A stretch of 64,000 nt of DNA from Sandaracinus amylolyticus (GTDB lineage: Bacteria; Myxococcota_A; Polyangia; Polyangiales; Sandaracinaceae), in contig NZ_CP011125.1 of NCBI RefSeq assembly GCF_000737325.1, positions 4,402,001 through 4,466,000 on the forward strand, read 5' to 3'. A model generated the notes under the pieces. It worked only from the letters and a program-made list of their open reading frames with translations, did not search any database and was not told the origin of the DNA. This document shows positions 39,487-49,204 of the stretch, in pieces (within the stretch, counting starts at the first letter, position 1; each line of letters starts with the position of its first letter). The position numbers were made by a program, and so were the translations under genes.

Positions 39487-40329
39487 ATGTCGAGCCACGC
39501 ACCCGATCCGACCTCGCTTCGCCCGCTGATCGAGGCCGCATTCGCCGACCGCTCACACCTGCACGACACGTCGCATCGCGTCGCGGTGCTCGACGCGATC
39601 GCGGCGCTCGACGAAGGCCGCCTGCGCGTGGCGAACCCGCCGGGCGAGGGCGGCGAGTGGACGGTCAACGCGTGGGTGAAGCAGGCGGTGCTGCTCTATT
39701 TCGCGATCCGCGCGATGGAGCGCATCGAGATCGGGCCCTTCGAGTTCCACGACAAGATCCCGCTCAAGCACGGGCTCGACGAAGCGGGCGTGCGCGTGGT
39801 GCCGCCGGGGGTCGCGCGCTACGGCGCGTTCCTCGAGAAGGGCGTCGTGCTGATGCCCGGCTACGTGAACATCGGCGCGTGGGTCGGCGCAGGCACGATG
39901 GTCGACACGTGGGCGACGGTCGGCTCGTGCGCGCAGATCGGTCGCGACGTGCACCTCTCGGGCGGCGTCGGGATCGGCGGCGTGCTCGAGCCGCCCGGTG
40001 CGCGTCCGGTGATCGTGGAGGACGGCTGCTTCGTCGGCTCGCGCGCGATCGTGGTGGAAGGCGTGCACGTCGAGCGCGAGGCGGTGATCGGCGCGAACGT
40101 GGTGCTCACCGCGTCGACGCCGATCGTCGACGTGACGGGCGACAAGCCGGTCGAGACGCGCGGTCGCATCCCGGCGCGCTCGGTGGTGATCCCGGGCACG
40201 CGCCCGAAGAAGTTCCCGGCGGGCGAGTTCGGCGTGCCGTGCGCGCTGATCATCGGGAAGCGCACCGAGAGCACGGACAAGAAGACGTCGCTCAATGCTG
40301 CTCTCAGAGATTTCGGAGTGGCCGTGTAG
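39487..40329 (+). CDS. dapD: Tetrahydrodipicolinate N-succinyltransferase
   Basis: DapD succinylates tetrahydrodipicolinate with succinyl-CoA in the diaminopimelate/lysine pathway. The 280-residue length fits the trimeric enzyme. A helical N-terminal domain is followed by a left-handed beta-helix of hexapeptide repeats (about 100-240; GYVNIGAWVGAGTMVDTWAT, VGSCAQIG, GVGIGGVLEP), then the conserved C-terminal PGTRPKKFPAGEFG. It is a single gene here with a start at ATG 39487 and no dap neighbours. A long structured intergenic region follows it. Confidence 0.95.
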   Translation: MSSHAPDPTSLRPLIEAAFADRSHLHDTSHRVAVLDAIAALDEGRLRVANPPGEGGEWTVNAWVKQAVLLYFAIRAMERIEIGPFEFHDKIPLKHGLDEAGVRVVPPGVARYGAFLEKGVVLMPGYVNIGAWVGAGTMVDTWATVGSCAQIGRDVHLSGGVGIGGVLEPPGARPVIVEDGCFVGSRAIVVEGVHVEREAVIGANVVLTASTPIVDVTGDKPVETRGRIPARSVVIPGTRPKKFPAGEFGVPCALIIGKRTESTDKKTSLNAALRDFGVAV

Positions 40330-40342
40330 CGTCTCGGCGAGC

Positions 40343-40527
40343 GGCGCGGGGCAGTGGGTCCGCCACCCGGGTGCTCGCGGGCTGCCACGGGAAACGCAGT
40401 GAGCTTCGGGAAGCGGTGGGCGCATCGCGGCGCGCGCGTTGCGCGTTTGCCGCGATGCTTCGATCAGTCTGTGGTCGGCCTCGGCGGCCCCCGTCGCACG
40501 AGGGTGGCGGACCCACTGCCCCGCGCC
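40343..40527. repeat. 26-bp inverted repeat with nested hairpin
   Basis: Bases 40343-40368 and 40502-40527 are perfect reverse complements (26 bp), separated by 133 bases. Inside, GCATCGCGGC (40422-40431) pairs perfectly with GCCGCGATGC (40449-40458), with CGCGC/GCGCG in its loop. The element begins 14 bases after the dapD stop. No ORF in it looks coding. It could be a MITE-like element, a structured RNA or a termination structure. Confidence 0.75.
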
Positions 40528-40574
40528 CGGTACCGCGGTTCTGCCGTCTCGGTGGGTAGGGGCTGAGATGGCTC

Positions 40575-40656
40575 GCGCCTGGTCCGCGCTTCGCCGCGGC
40601 CCAGGCGCTCGCGATCCGGGCTCTGCTGCGCACTCGCCCTGATCGATCCGGGCGAG
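40575..40656. other. Two consecutive strong hairpins
   Basis: GCGCCTGG (40575-40582) pairs with CCAGGCGC (40601-40608), with CCGCG/CGCGG stacked inside and a 6-base loop. A second hairpin pairs CTCGCCC (40633-40639) with GGGCGAG (40650-40656). Together with the inverted repeat upstream they fill the 371-base gap 40330-40700 between dapD and the GAP-family gene. Confidence 0.55.
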
Positions 40657-40700
40657 GGCACGCGCGGTCGCGCGGTGTGGGGCTTGCTGCGTGACGCGGC

Positions 40701-41387
40701 GTGCCGGCGGCGACCGCGGTCATTGGTGACGTTCTGCCCCTCGCGGTCGGGATCGGCGTGTTTCCGGTGCCGATCATCGCGACGCTGCTCACGCTCTTCT
40801 CCCGCCGCGGCCGCGCGAACGGCGCTGCGTTCGCGGCGTCGTGGATCGTCGGCATCGGGCTCCTGACGACCGTCGCCGCGCTGGTCGCCGATGGTGCGGC
40901 GAGCGCGTCGGAGGACGCGACGAGCGCCGCGGTGAGCTGGGTGAAGCTGCTGGTCGGGGTCGCGCTGCTCGGCGCGGCGCTGCGCAAGTGGCGAGCTCGC
41001 CCGGGCCCCGGCGAGACCGCCGAGATGCCGAAGTGGATGGCGTCGGTCGACGAGTACTCGCCGAGGAACGCCGTGCGAGCAGGGCTGCTCCTCTCCGCCG
41101 CGAACCCGAAGAACTGGGCCCTCGCGGGCGCGGCGGGATCCACCATCGGGCAGGTGGAGATGTCCGCCTCCGAGACGGCGGTGTGCGTGGCGGTCTTCAC
41201 CGGCCTCGCGAGCCTCTCCGTCGCGGGGCCGGTGCTCTATCGGCTGGGGGGCGGCGAGCGGGCCGAGCGCGCGCTGGGCCAGGCTCAGTCGTGGCTGGTC
41301 CAGAACAACGCCGCGATCCTGACCGTGGTGCTGCTGATCTTCGGCGTGCAGCTCGTCGGCAAGGGGCTGGCGGGGCTCTCGGTGTGA
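40701..41387 (+). CDS. GAP-family membrane protein
   Basis: This 228-residue polytopic membrane protein has about six hydrophobic segments. The opening DVLPLAVGIGVFPVPIIATLLTLFS and the central AGLLLSAANPKNWALAGAAG match the GAP (Sap, sulfolipid-1-addressing-protein-like) family, related in topology to LysE-type exporters. The mycobacterial namesake moves glycolipids; here the substrate is unknown. Start is GTG at 40701, since no ATG fits and hydrophobic sequence follows. It is downstream of the structured region and may be controlled through it. Confidence 0.82.
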   Translation: MPAATAVIGDVLPLAVGIGVFPVPIIATLLTLFSRRGRANGAAFAASWIVGIGLLTTVAALVADGAASASEDATSAAVSWVKLLVGVALLGAALRKWRARPGPGETAEMPKWMASVDEYSPRNAVRAGLLLSAANPKNWALAGAAGSTIGQVEMSASETAVCVAVFTGLASLSVAGPVLYRLGGGERAERALGQAQSWLVQNNAAILTVVLLIFGVQLVGKGLAGLSV

Positions 41388-41442
41388 TCGCGCGGGTGCG
41401 CGAGTTGCCGCCGCGCGACCGGCGCCGCACAGATCGCGGCCG

Positions 41443-42609
<1,167 letters not shown>

Positions 42610-42791
42610 GCCGAGGTCGCTGTCGTCGTCGCTCCGAGCGATGACGTACTGCTCTTCGCGAGCGGATCGACCGCGTCGCGGGTGGAGCTCCGGCGCCGCG
42701 AGGTGCGGCACGCAACATCGCCGGCGCGCCCGTGCGATCCGCGAGCCGTGGATCGCGATGGTCCCCCCGTCGTCGCGCGGCGTCGAGGCGC

Positions 42792-42990
42792 GGCCGGGAG
42801 CGTTTCCTGCCACGCCTCGCGAGCTCGCGGGGCCGGCCGGGAGCGTTTCCTGCCACGCCTCGCGACCGTGATCCCAGGGCGGCAGCGCTCCGGCCACGCC
42901 CGAGGAACGGCGAGCCGGCGCCCGCCGGGCTTCCTGCCGCGCCGCGCGTGTCGCACGAGCGGCGCGCGGCTTTCTTGCGACGCCTCGCGG
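42792..42990. repeat. Degenerate 41-43-bp tandem repeat array
   Basis: A 31-base unit (GGCCGGGAGCGTTTCCTGCC with CACGCCTCGCGA) occurs exactly at 42792-42822 and 42835-42865. Degenerate copies of its TTTCCTGCCACGCCTCGCG core continue near 42887, 42930 and 42971. Core starts are 42803, 42846, 42887, 42930 and 42971, a regular 43-41-43-41 spacing. It fills much of the 423-base gap 42610-43032, where I see no gene. Confidence 0.7.
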
Positions 42991-43032
42991 ACCCTGGTGG
43001 CATTCGCGCAGGCCCGAGGGGGGGCCTTCCCG

Positions 43033-43734
43033 ATGCAGCTGCCGACTCGCAACACACCGGTCGCCCGCTGCGAGGCGCTCACCGCGTACCTCGCCGCCAC
43101 GCTCCGCAACTACGCGTCCGTCTTCCAGCCGGCGCCCGAGGTCCGGGCCCACCTCGAGTCGCTCGCGACCACCGTCAGCGCGTCGCTCGCGACCCTCGTC
43201 GCCTCGCAGCGCGCCTACGAGGCCGCGATCCTCGCGCTCGTGGAGCCACGCGGCCGCGTCCGCCTGGTGGACGTGCGCGCGGACGAGATCGTCAAGAGCG
43301 TCCAGCGCGCCTGCGCCGATGCGGGCGTCGCGAGCTCGGTGTTCCCCGAGGGGGTCACGCCGATCGTCAAGCCGGTGGGCCCCTCCGAGGTGGCCGCGCT
43401 CGTGGTGCTCTCGGCGCGCATCGCCGCGACGAGCTCGTGGGCCGAGCGCGACGTGCAGCGCGCCCGCATCGACGCGATCCAAGCCGACTACCAGGCCGCG
43501 CTCGACGCGCGCGCCGCGGCGCGCGTCGCGACGGTGCAGGCCCGGGCGCTGCGCGACGACGCGAAGGAGTCGTTCCTCGACGTCTACGCGGCCGTCGCCG
43601 GGCAGATCAAGGCGGCCTTCCCGCGCGACCGCGCGCGCCAGGAGGCGTTCTTCGACCGCATCCGCGACGCCGTCGCGAGCGAGGACGCGAGCGAGGACGA
43701 CGCCGACACCGACGAGCCGGCCCCCGCGGCGTGA
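43033..43734 (+). CDS. Hypothetical helical protein
   Basis: This 233-residue, Ala-rich, apparently all-helical cytoplasmic protein has no recognised domain. Segments such as AHLESLATTVSASLATLVASQRAY and AALDARAAARVATVQARAL suggest coiled-coil helices, and the tail is strongly acidic (DASEDDADTDEPA). The frame extends upstream through the tandem repeat array, but ATG at 43033, preceded by an AGGGGGG purine run, is the sensible start. No neighbour suggests a function. Confidence 0.65.
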   Translation: MQLPTRNTPVARCEALTAYLAATLRNYASVFQPAPEVRAHLESLATTVSASLATLVASQRAYEAAILALVEPRGRVRLVDVRADEIVKSVQRACADAGVASSVFPEGVTPIVKPVGPSEVAALVVLSARIAATSSWAERDVQRARIDAIQADYQAALDARAAARVATVQARALRDDAKESFLDVYAAVAGQIKAAFPRDRARQEAFFDRIRDAVASEDASEDDADTDEPAPAA

Positions 43735-43817
43735 GCGGGCGCGCGGGTGAGCGTGAGCGTGACCCGCCCACGCTCACCCGAATGAAGCGCGTCCGCTGTG
43801 ATAACGTCCCTCGCCCG

Positions 43818-45722
43818 ATGCGCTGCGCACCGTTCGGGCTCGCCGTCCTCGCCTCGATCCTCTCGCTCGCTCCCCGCGCCGACGCCCAGGTCGCGCTGCC
43901 GATCACCGAGGTGGGCGAGGGCGCCAGCCTCCGCGTCGACGGCTCGCTGCGCGAGTGGCGCGACGTGCGCTTCCTCGACGTGGGGGAGGGCAGCGACGCC
44001 TCGATGCGCGTCGCGCTCGCCTACGACGGCGGCGGTCTCTACGTCGGCGCCGAGGTGCGCGACGAGCGGCTCATCCGCACCGCGAGCCCGGGCACCGACG
44101 AGGACGCCGTCGTCGTCACCCTCGCGATGCCGCGCGGTCGCGGCTTCGACGGCGTCGAGATCTGGCTCTGGGCCGGCGAGACCGGGCGCAGCGCGGCGCG
44201 CGTCGGCGTCGGCGGGCTCGGCCGTCCCGGCAACGCGCGCGGCGCGCAGATCGTCGAGGGCCCTTCGCGCGGCGGCTACGTCGTCGAGGCATTCATCCCG
44301 TGGAACGCCATCCCCGGCAGCGCGCGCTGGCAGGAAGGGCGCGGCTCGGTGCGCCTGCGCGACGTCGACTCGGCGGCGCGTCCCGAGGTCGAGAGCGAGC
44401 CGACGTTCGCCGCGGTCGATCGCGCCCACCTCGAGCTACTGCCGACGCTCGCGCCGAGCGGCGGACAGACCGCGGCGTTCGAGTCGTTCCTCGCGAGCCG
44501 CCAGCTCGAGGGCGCGCGGCCCGCGCACGATCTCCGCGGCGACGTCGGCGGCGACGCGCAGCCCGAGCGCGTGTCGATCGTCGATCGCTTCCTCGTCGTG
44601 ACCGGCCCCGGGTGGCAGGAGGGCCGCGGCTTCTCGTTCGTGCAGCTGCCGATCGCCGCAGCGGCCGACGTACGCGAGCCGCGCCTCGTCGATCTGACCG
44701 GCGACGGCAAGAGCGAGCTCGTGGTGACGCTGCGCCAGAGCGACGACCGCGGCTCGCGCGATCTCTGGCAGGTCTTCTCGTTCGCGACCGCGCAGATCGT
44801 GCCTGCGTTCGCGATCGAGACGCGCAAGGCGACCGGCGCGGGGAGCGTCGAGTCCGCGGTGCAGGTGCGCGCCGGACGTCGTGGTCAGCCCGCGACGATC
44901 GAGGCGCGCAGCGGGCGCGCGCAGGGCCTCGACGCGAGCACGCTGCAAGAGGCACCTGCCGCCGACGCGGAGCCGATCCTCGTGCCGTGGGGGCCGGTGC
45001 TCTCGCGCGAGTACCGCTGGGATGGCTCGCGCTTCGCGCGCGTCTCGGAGCGACCGAACCCGCGCTACGTCGACCCCGCGACGACGGCGCGCGCGTCCAC
45101 CACGGCGACGACGACCACCAGCGCCGCGCCCGCGACGCCGCCTCCCCCCGGCGTCGAGGATCTGCTCGCCGCGTTCCGTCGCGAGCGCGGGCTGCGCGAC
45201 GCGCGACCGACGTTCCGCGTGCGCGCGAACGTCGCGGCGGACGCGCAGGAGGAGGAGGTCGTCGTGTACGGGCGCGACCTCGTCGTGGTCGGTCCCGGGT
45301 TCCGCAGCGGCAGCGGCTGGTTCCACTTCCAGATCCCCGCGCAAGCGGCGGGCGACGTGCTCGACGTGCGCACCGCGGAGATCACCGGCGATCCGCGACA
45401 CGAGATCCTGATGCGCGTGCGGCAGAACATCGGCGACGTGCGCCGCGAGGTCCTGCTGGTGTTCCAGTTCACGCCGGTCGGGTTCCCGGCGATCCTGCAG
45501 CGCGAGGTCGCGCGCGAGCAGTCGGGACGCCGCGTCGAGAACGAAGTGCGAGCGGGCAACGGCACGCTCGAGATCCGGCCGGGCACCGCGCGCGGGTGGG
45601 ACGCGTCGAGCTGGCCGTGGGGCGACACGCCGTCGACCGACGGCATCGCGCCGCCGCTGCTCCCGTGGCGCGACCGCGCGGTGACCTACGGGTACTCGGG
45701 CGGTCGCCTCGTCGCGCGCTGA
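43818..45722 (+). CDS. Secreted protein with CBM9-like domain
   Basis: This 634-residue exported protein has a signal peptide (LAVLASILSLAPRADAQ) that favours ATG 43818; another in-frame ATG lies 12 codons upstream. Residues about 28-190 resemble the family-9 carbohydrate-binding/DOMON-like fold (SLRVDGSLREWRDV, YDGGGLYVGAEVRDERL, GGYVVEAFIPWNAIPG). Two similar beta-rich repeats follow, each with an RxDVGGDAQPE or RANVAADAQEE opening and LVDLTGDGKSELVV or TAEITGDPRHEIL, separated by a Thr/Pro linker near 435. Ligand unknown. Convergent with the next gene, whose stop is two bases away. Confidence 0.8.
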   Translation: MRCAPFGLAVLASILSLAPRADAQVALPITEVGEGASLRVDGSLREWRDVRFLDVGEGSDASMRVALAYDGGGLYVGAEVRDERLIRTASPGTDEDAVVVTLAMPRGRGFDGVEIWLWAGETGRSAARVGVGGLGRPGNARGAQIVEGPSRGGYVVEAFIPWNAIPGSARWQEGRGSVRLRDVDSAARPEVESEPTFAAVDRAHLELLPTLAPSGGQTAAFESFLASRQLEGARPAHDLRGDVGGDAQPERVSIVDRFLVVTGPGWQEGRGFSFVQLPIAAAADVREPRLVDLTGDGKSELVVTLRQSDDRGSRDLWQVFSFATAQIVPAFAIETRKATGAGSVESAVQVRAGRRGQPATIEARSGRAQGLDASTLQEAPAADAEPILVPWGPVLSREYRWDGSRFARVSERPNPRYVDPATTARASTTATTTTSAAPATPPPPGVEDLLAAFRRERGLRDARPTFRVRANVAADAQEEEVVVYGRDLVVVGPGFRSGSGWFHFQIPAQAAGDVLDVRTAEITGDPRHEILMRVRQNIGDVRREVLLVFQFTPVGFPAILQREVAREQSGRRVENEVRAGNGTLEIRPGTARGWDASSWPWGDTPSTDGIAPPLLPWRDRAVTYGYSGGRLVAR

Positions 45723-45723
45723 G

Positions 45724-46875
45724 TCACTCGGACGCGCAATTCACCGCGACGGCGCGCACCGAGCCCTGCTGCTGGAGCTGGCTGCGACGCGACGCGAACA
45801 GCACGACGACGTGATCGCCGACGCACGTCGCGTCCGCGTGCTCGAACGCGGCGCCGTGCTCGTAGATCTGCATCTCGGGGCCGCGCGCCTCGAGCTCGCG
45901 CGTGTAGCGACGCACGCTGACGAGCCGCTCGGTGCGCGAGTGGGTGCGCGGCGCGATGACGAACACGTCCCCGCCGCAGGCGATCGTCGTCGACGCGCCG
46001 GTCGCGTTGGCGTGCGCCGCGCTCTCGATGCGATCGATCGCGGTCGCGTCGCTCTGCACGCGCGCGATCTGGAAGCGCGGTCGCGACCCTCCGGGGCGTC
46101 GATCGCGGAACCCGAGCACCACGTCGCCCGCGACGCCGTCGCGCAGCATCGGGAGCGAGGCGTCGAACGCGAGATCCGCGACTGGACGCGCCGCACGCGC
46201 GCCAGCGCGCAGCATCACGCGCCCTTCGACGTCGCCGTCGCGGTCGAGCCAGGTCTCGGCCCACGTCGCGAGCACGCGATCGCCGCTCGCGAGCAGCGCA
46301 GGGCGCGACGCGCGGAAGCGCGGCGACGAGAGCCGCTCCGTCGTCGCGCCGTCGCTCGCGCGTGCGATCCACGCCTCGCTCACCGCGCCTTCGGCCTCCT
46401 GCCATCCGAGCCACGGCGCGCCCTGCGCGTCGATCGCGACCGACACGCCGCTGCCGTCGCGGCCCATCGCGCCGAGCGACGCGCGCGCGCTCACTGCGCC
46501 CTCGCGCACGACGTAGAGCTGCACGCCGCCCTCGTCGTCGCGTCCCTCGCGACCGCGCCGACCACACGCGACGTGCAACGCGCCGTCGTGCACGACCGCC
46601 GCGAGCCCGCCCTCGCACGAAGGTCCGATGCGCGTCGCCTCGCCCGACGGCGCGCCGTGCGCATCGAGCGCACGCACGAACGCGCCCGCGCGCTCCGACC
46701 ACACCGCGAGCACGCGGTCGCCGTCGCTCGCGATCGCGAGATCGTCGATCACGGGACCATCGGGGATCGCGATCCGGTGCTCGTCCGCGAAGGCGCACGC
46801 GCCGTCGAGGATGCGCACCGGATCGTCGCCGCACCCCACCGCGAGGAGCAGCGCGAAGAGAAGACGAGACCTCAC
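45724..46875 (-). CDS. Beta-propeller-like lipoprotein
   Basis: This 383-residue lipoprotein starts with GTG at 46875 and has a lipobox LLAVGCGDD near residue 15. Repeated blocks of about 50 residues (SDGDRVLAVWSERAG, HDGALHVACGRRG, IDAQGAPWLGWQE, SGDRVLATWAETW) look like blades of a six- or seven-bladed propeller. Such lipoproteins are numerous in myxobacteria and have no assigned activity. It lies seven bases downstream of the nucleotidyltransferase gene on the same strand and is probably cotranscribed. Confidence 0.78.
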   Translation of the reverse strand: MRSRLLFALLLAVGCGDDPVRILDGACAFADEHRIAIPDGPVIDDLAIASDGDRVLAVWSERAGAFVRALDAHGAPSGEATRIGPSCEGGLAAVVHDGALHVACGRRGREGRDDEGGVQLYVVREGAVSARASLGAMGRDGSGVSVAIDAQGAPWLGWQEAEGAVSEAWIARASDGATTERLSSPRFRASRPALLASGDRVLATWAETWLDRDGDVEGRVMLRAGARAARPVADLAFDASLPMLRDGVAGDVVLGFRDRRPGGSRPRFQIARVQSDATAIDRIESAAHANATGASTTIACGGDVFVIAPRTHSRTERLVSVRRYTRELEARGPEMQIYEHGAAFEHADATCVGDHVVVLFASRRSQLQQQGSVRAVAVNCASE

Positions 46876-46882
46876 GCGCGGA

Positions 46883-48028
46883 TCAGAGCACGCCGCGTGC
46901 GCGCAGCAGGGCGGTGATCTCCGCGCGGCGATGCTCGAGCTCGGGCGGATCCTTCACCGGCTGGAAGCGACCGTCCGCGCCCTGGCGCTCGACCTCGAGG
47001 AACGCGGTCGGTAGGAACGCGGTGAGCTCGCCGACGAGGCGCTCGAACTGGATCGCTTCGGCGCCCTCGACCTTCTTGCGCACGACGAACCACGTGAGCG
47101 GGAAGTCGCGATCGAGCGTGGTCGCGTCGAGCACGAACGAGTTCGTGTTGAACACCGGGATCGAGTCCTGATCGAAGCCGTCCGGGAAGCGGAACGACTC
47201 GACGATCTGCGCGACGCCGTCGACACGCGCGGGCGCGCCGCCCTTGTCGCCCTTCTCCTTGCGCACGACCTCGGCGGTGATCTGCTTGCCCGACTCGAGG
47301 TGCGCGCCGATCACCGCGGGATCGAGCGTCGCGCCGAGGTTGTCGACGTTCGACATGTAGAGGAAGCGTCCGCCCTTCTGCACGAAGTCCTGGAGCAGCC
47401 CGGCGCGGCGCAGCGCGAAGCTGAGATCGCCGTGGCCCGGCGCGTAGGGCGAGAGCGCTCCGTCGCTGGGCTCGTGGAAGAGCGAGCCGTCGGGCGCGAG
47501 GCGCAGCGAGATGTACTGCGGGAAGCAGCGCACCGGCGCGCGCGGGGTCTCGAGCGCGCGCGAGAGGCGCTCGACCTCGTCGTGCGTCGCGAAGCTCGTC
47601 ATCACGTAGATCGGGATGCGCGCGTCCTCGCGCTCCGCGAGCCGCGCGACGTCGGAGAGCTTGAGGTCGAGGAACGTGCGGCCCTCGACCGCCTCGACGC
47701 CCGCCTTCACGACGCCGCCGAAGCGCGTCGCCATGCCGCCCGCGAGCACGACCGCGCCCACGAGCCCAGTGCGCAGCGCCTCGCGCCCACGGGCCTCGAG
47801 CGCCCTGCGTGCGGCACTGCCTGGCGCAGGAAGTGTGATGACGTCGCCCTGCTCGGGCGGTGCGACCCGGCCGCGGATGTGGTTGTCGGACTCCGCGGCG
47901 CCGGCGCGCAGCCGTGCGCGCAGCGCCTCGAAGCTCTGCGTGTCCCACCCGAAGCGTTGAAGCAGCTCGCGCGTCGGGGCGTCGATCGACTCGTGGGCGA
48001 GGGACTCTTGATCGCGGCTCTCGGCCAT
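46883..48028 (-). CDS. UDPGP-type sugar nucleotidyltransferase
   Basis: This 381-residue protein belongs to the UTP-glucose-1-phosphate uridylyltransferase (UDPGP) family. It has AVVLAGGMATRFGGVVKAG near residue 90, YVMTSFATHDEV, CFPQYISL, the nucleotide-sugar loop YMSNVDNLGA near 230, and VFNTNSFV. It would make UDP-glucose or a related UDP-sugar from UTP and sugar-1-P. The ATG at 48028 is used because GGAGGAAGG precedes it; the longer frame upstream is shadow. A propeller-like lipoprotein gene follows. Confidence 0.85.
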   Translation of the reverse strand: MAESRDQESLAHESIDAPTRELLQRFGWDTQSFEALRARLRAGAAESDNHIRGRVAPPEQGDVITLPAPGSAARRALEARGREALRTGLVGAVVLAGGMATRFGGVVKAGVEAVEGRTFLDLKLSDVARLAEREDARIPIYVMTSFATHDEVERLSRALETPRAPVRCFPQYISLRLAPDGSLFHEPSDGALSPYAPGHGDLSFALRRAGLLQDFVQKGGRFLYMSNVDNLGATLDPAVIGAHLESGKQITAEVVRKEKGDKGGAPARVDGVAQIVESFRFPDGFDQDSIPVFNTNSFVLDATTLDRDFPLTWFVVRKKVEGAEAIQFERLVGELTAFLPTAFLEVERQGADGRFQPVKDPPELEHRRAEITALLRARGVL

Positions 48029-48246
48029 CGCGGTTCCTTCCTCCGGGGGCTCGTTCGTGGACGCCGATGATGCGCATGGCAATGGACGGCGATGCAACCC
48101 ACACCGACTCCAGGGTGCCGCGTTGCGCCTCTCGGAGATTCTCGTAACGCCAGAGGGGCCACTCGCCACGTGAGGCAGGCACCCGCATTGCTTGGGGAAG
48201 ATGACACCCCGTTCTCGAGCACCGAGGACGTGGACTGGAGGTCACG

Positions 48247-49020
48247 ATGAGCTCGTTCCTGCGCCGGATCGTCACGGGAGCCGTCCTCGTGCTCGCGATG
48301 GCGAACGCCGGTTGCTACGCCACCGTCGCGCGCGGACGCGCGGGCGTGGTCGTCTACGATCCGCCGCCCCCGCCGGTCGCGACCGTGACCTACGCGCAGA
48401 GCCCCGCGCCGTACCAGGGCGCGGTGTGGGTCGAGGGCCACTACGAGTGGGACGGCTACCAGTACGCGTGGGTCGACGGCTACTGGATCGAGCCGCGCCC
48501 CGGCTACGCGTTCGTGCAGCCGCGCTGGGAGCGCCGCGGGAGCGGCTACGTGTACATCCAGGGCGGCTGGCGTGACGGGCGCGGCGTGATCGTGTCGCCT
48601 CCGCCGCCGCGCCGCGCGGTCGTCGCGACGCCGCCGTACCGAGGCGGCGTGGTGGTGCAGCAGCCGGCCTATCGCGGCGGCGTGGTGGTGCAGCCGCCGC
48701 CGCGGCAGGGCACGGTCGTGGTGACGCCCCCGCCGCGCGGAGGCGTCGTCGTGACGCCGCCGCCGCGTGGTGGAGGCGTGGTGGTGAGCCCGCCGCCGCG
48801 TGGTGGTGTGGTCGTGACGCCGCCGCCGCGTGGTGGAGGCGTCGTGGTGACGCCGCCGCCGCGTGGTGGAGGCGTGGTGGTGAGCCCGCCGCGTGGTGGG
48901 GGCGTGGTGGTGCAGCAGCCGCAGCAGCGCCGCAGCAGTGGCGTGGTCGTGACCCCGCCGCCGCAGCGTGGAGGCGGCGGTGGTGGCGGTGGCCGCGTGA
49001 TCGTGCGCCCGCCTCGCTGA
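48247..49020 (+). CDS. YXWGXW lipoprotein with PPPRGGVVV repeats
   Basis: This 257-residue lipoprotein has a lipobox MANAGCYAT near residue 23. A YXWGXW-type region follows (WVEGHYEWDGYQYAWVDGYW, PRPGYAFVQPRWER), a motif of small outer-membrane lipoproteins. From residue 115 it consists of about ten repeats of PPPRGGGVVV(T/S/Q), ending in a poly-Gly stretch. Repetitive Pro/Gly-rich tails suggest an extended surface or periplasm-spanning element. A GGACTGGAGG ribosome binding site precedes ATG 48247, and a strong hairpin follows the stop. Confidence 0.85.
   Translation: MSSFLRRIVTGAVLVLAMANAGCYATVARGRAGVVVYDPPPPPVATVTYAQSPAPYQGAVWVEGHYEWDGYQYAWVDGYWIEPRPGYAFVQPRWERRGSGYVYIQGGWRDGRGVIVSPPPPRRAVVATPPYRGGVVVQQPAYRGGVVVQPPPRQGTVVVTPPPRGGVVVTPPPRGGGVVVSPPPRGGVVVTPPPRGGGVVVTPPPRGGGVVVSPPRGGGVVVQQPQQRRSSGVVVTPPPQRGGGGGGGGRVIVRPPR
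48682..48905 (+). repeat. In-frame short tandem repeats
   Basis: Units of 27-30 bases coding for PPPRGG(G)VVV(T/S) repeat about seven to eight times with near-identical nucleotide sequence (GCCGCCGCGTGGTGGAGGCG core). The low divergence suggests recent slippage expansion inside the YXWGXW lipoprotein gene. Confidence 0.8.
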
Positions 49021-49043
49021 CCGACCGTCGCAGCACGGCTCGA

Positions 49044-49085
49044 ACGACGCCGCGGCCCGCTCCGGGTCGCGGCGTCGTCGTTCTC
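49044..49085 (+). terminator. Long hairpin after YXWGXW lipoprotein gene
   Basis: ACGACGCCGCG-GCCCG (49044-49059) pairs with CGGGT-CGCGGCGTCGT (49063-49078) around a 3-base loop, a 16-bp stem with one G-U. The following CGTTCTC is only weakly T-rich. It starts 24 bases after the lipoprotein stop. Confidence 0.5.
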
Positions 49086-49204
49086 GGGCGTCGCGAAGCG
49101 CCTCTCTGGACGGAGCGGCTCGCGGGCCCGACGTGTGCGGTGGTGGGGCTGCTCTGCTTGCTCGCGCATCGCGCGCCCGCTACGCCGAACCACGGACTCA
49201 GCTC

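Noticed and set aside
42792-42990. CRISPR array
   Set aside because: The 41-43-bp period has no unique spacers between conserved short repeats, copies are degenerate and no cas gene is present.
42732-45722. 996-residue plus-strand frame covering the repeat array and the CBM9-like gene
   Set aside because: The first 360 codons overlap the repeat array and another gene in a different frame; the signal peptide at 43818 sets the real start.
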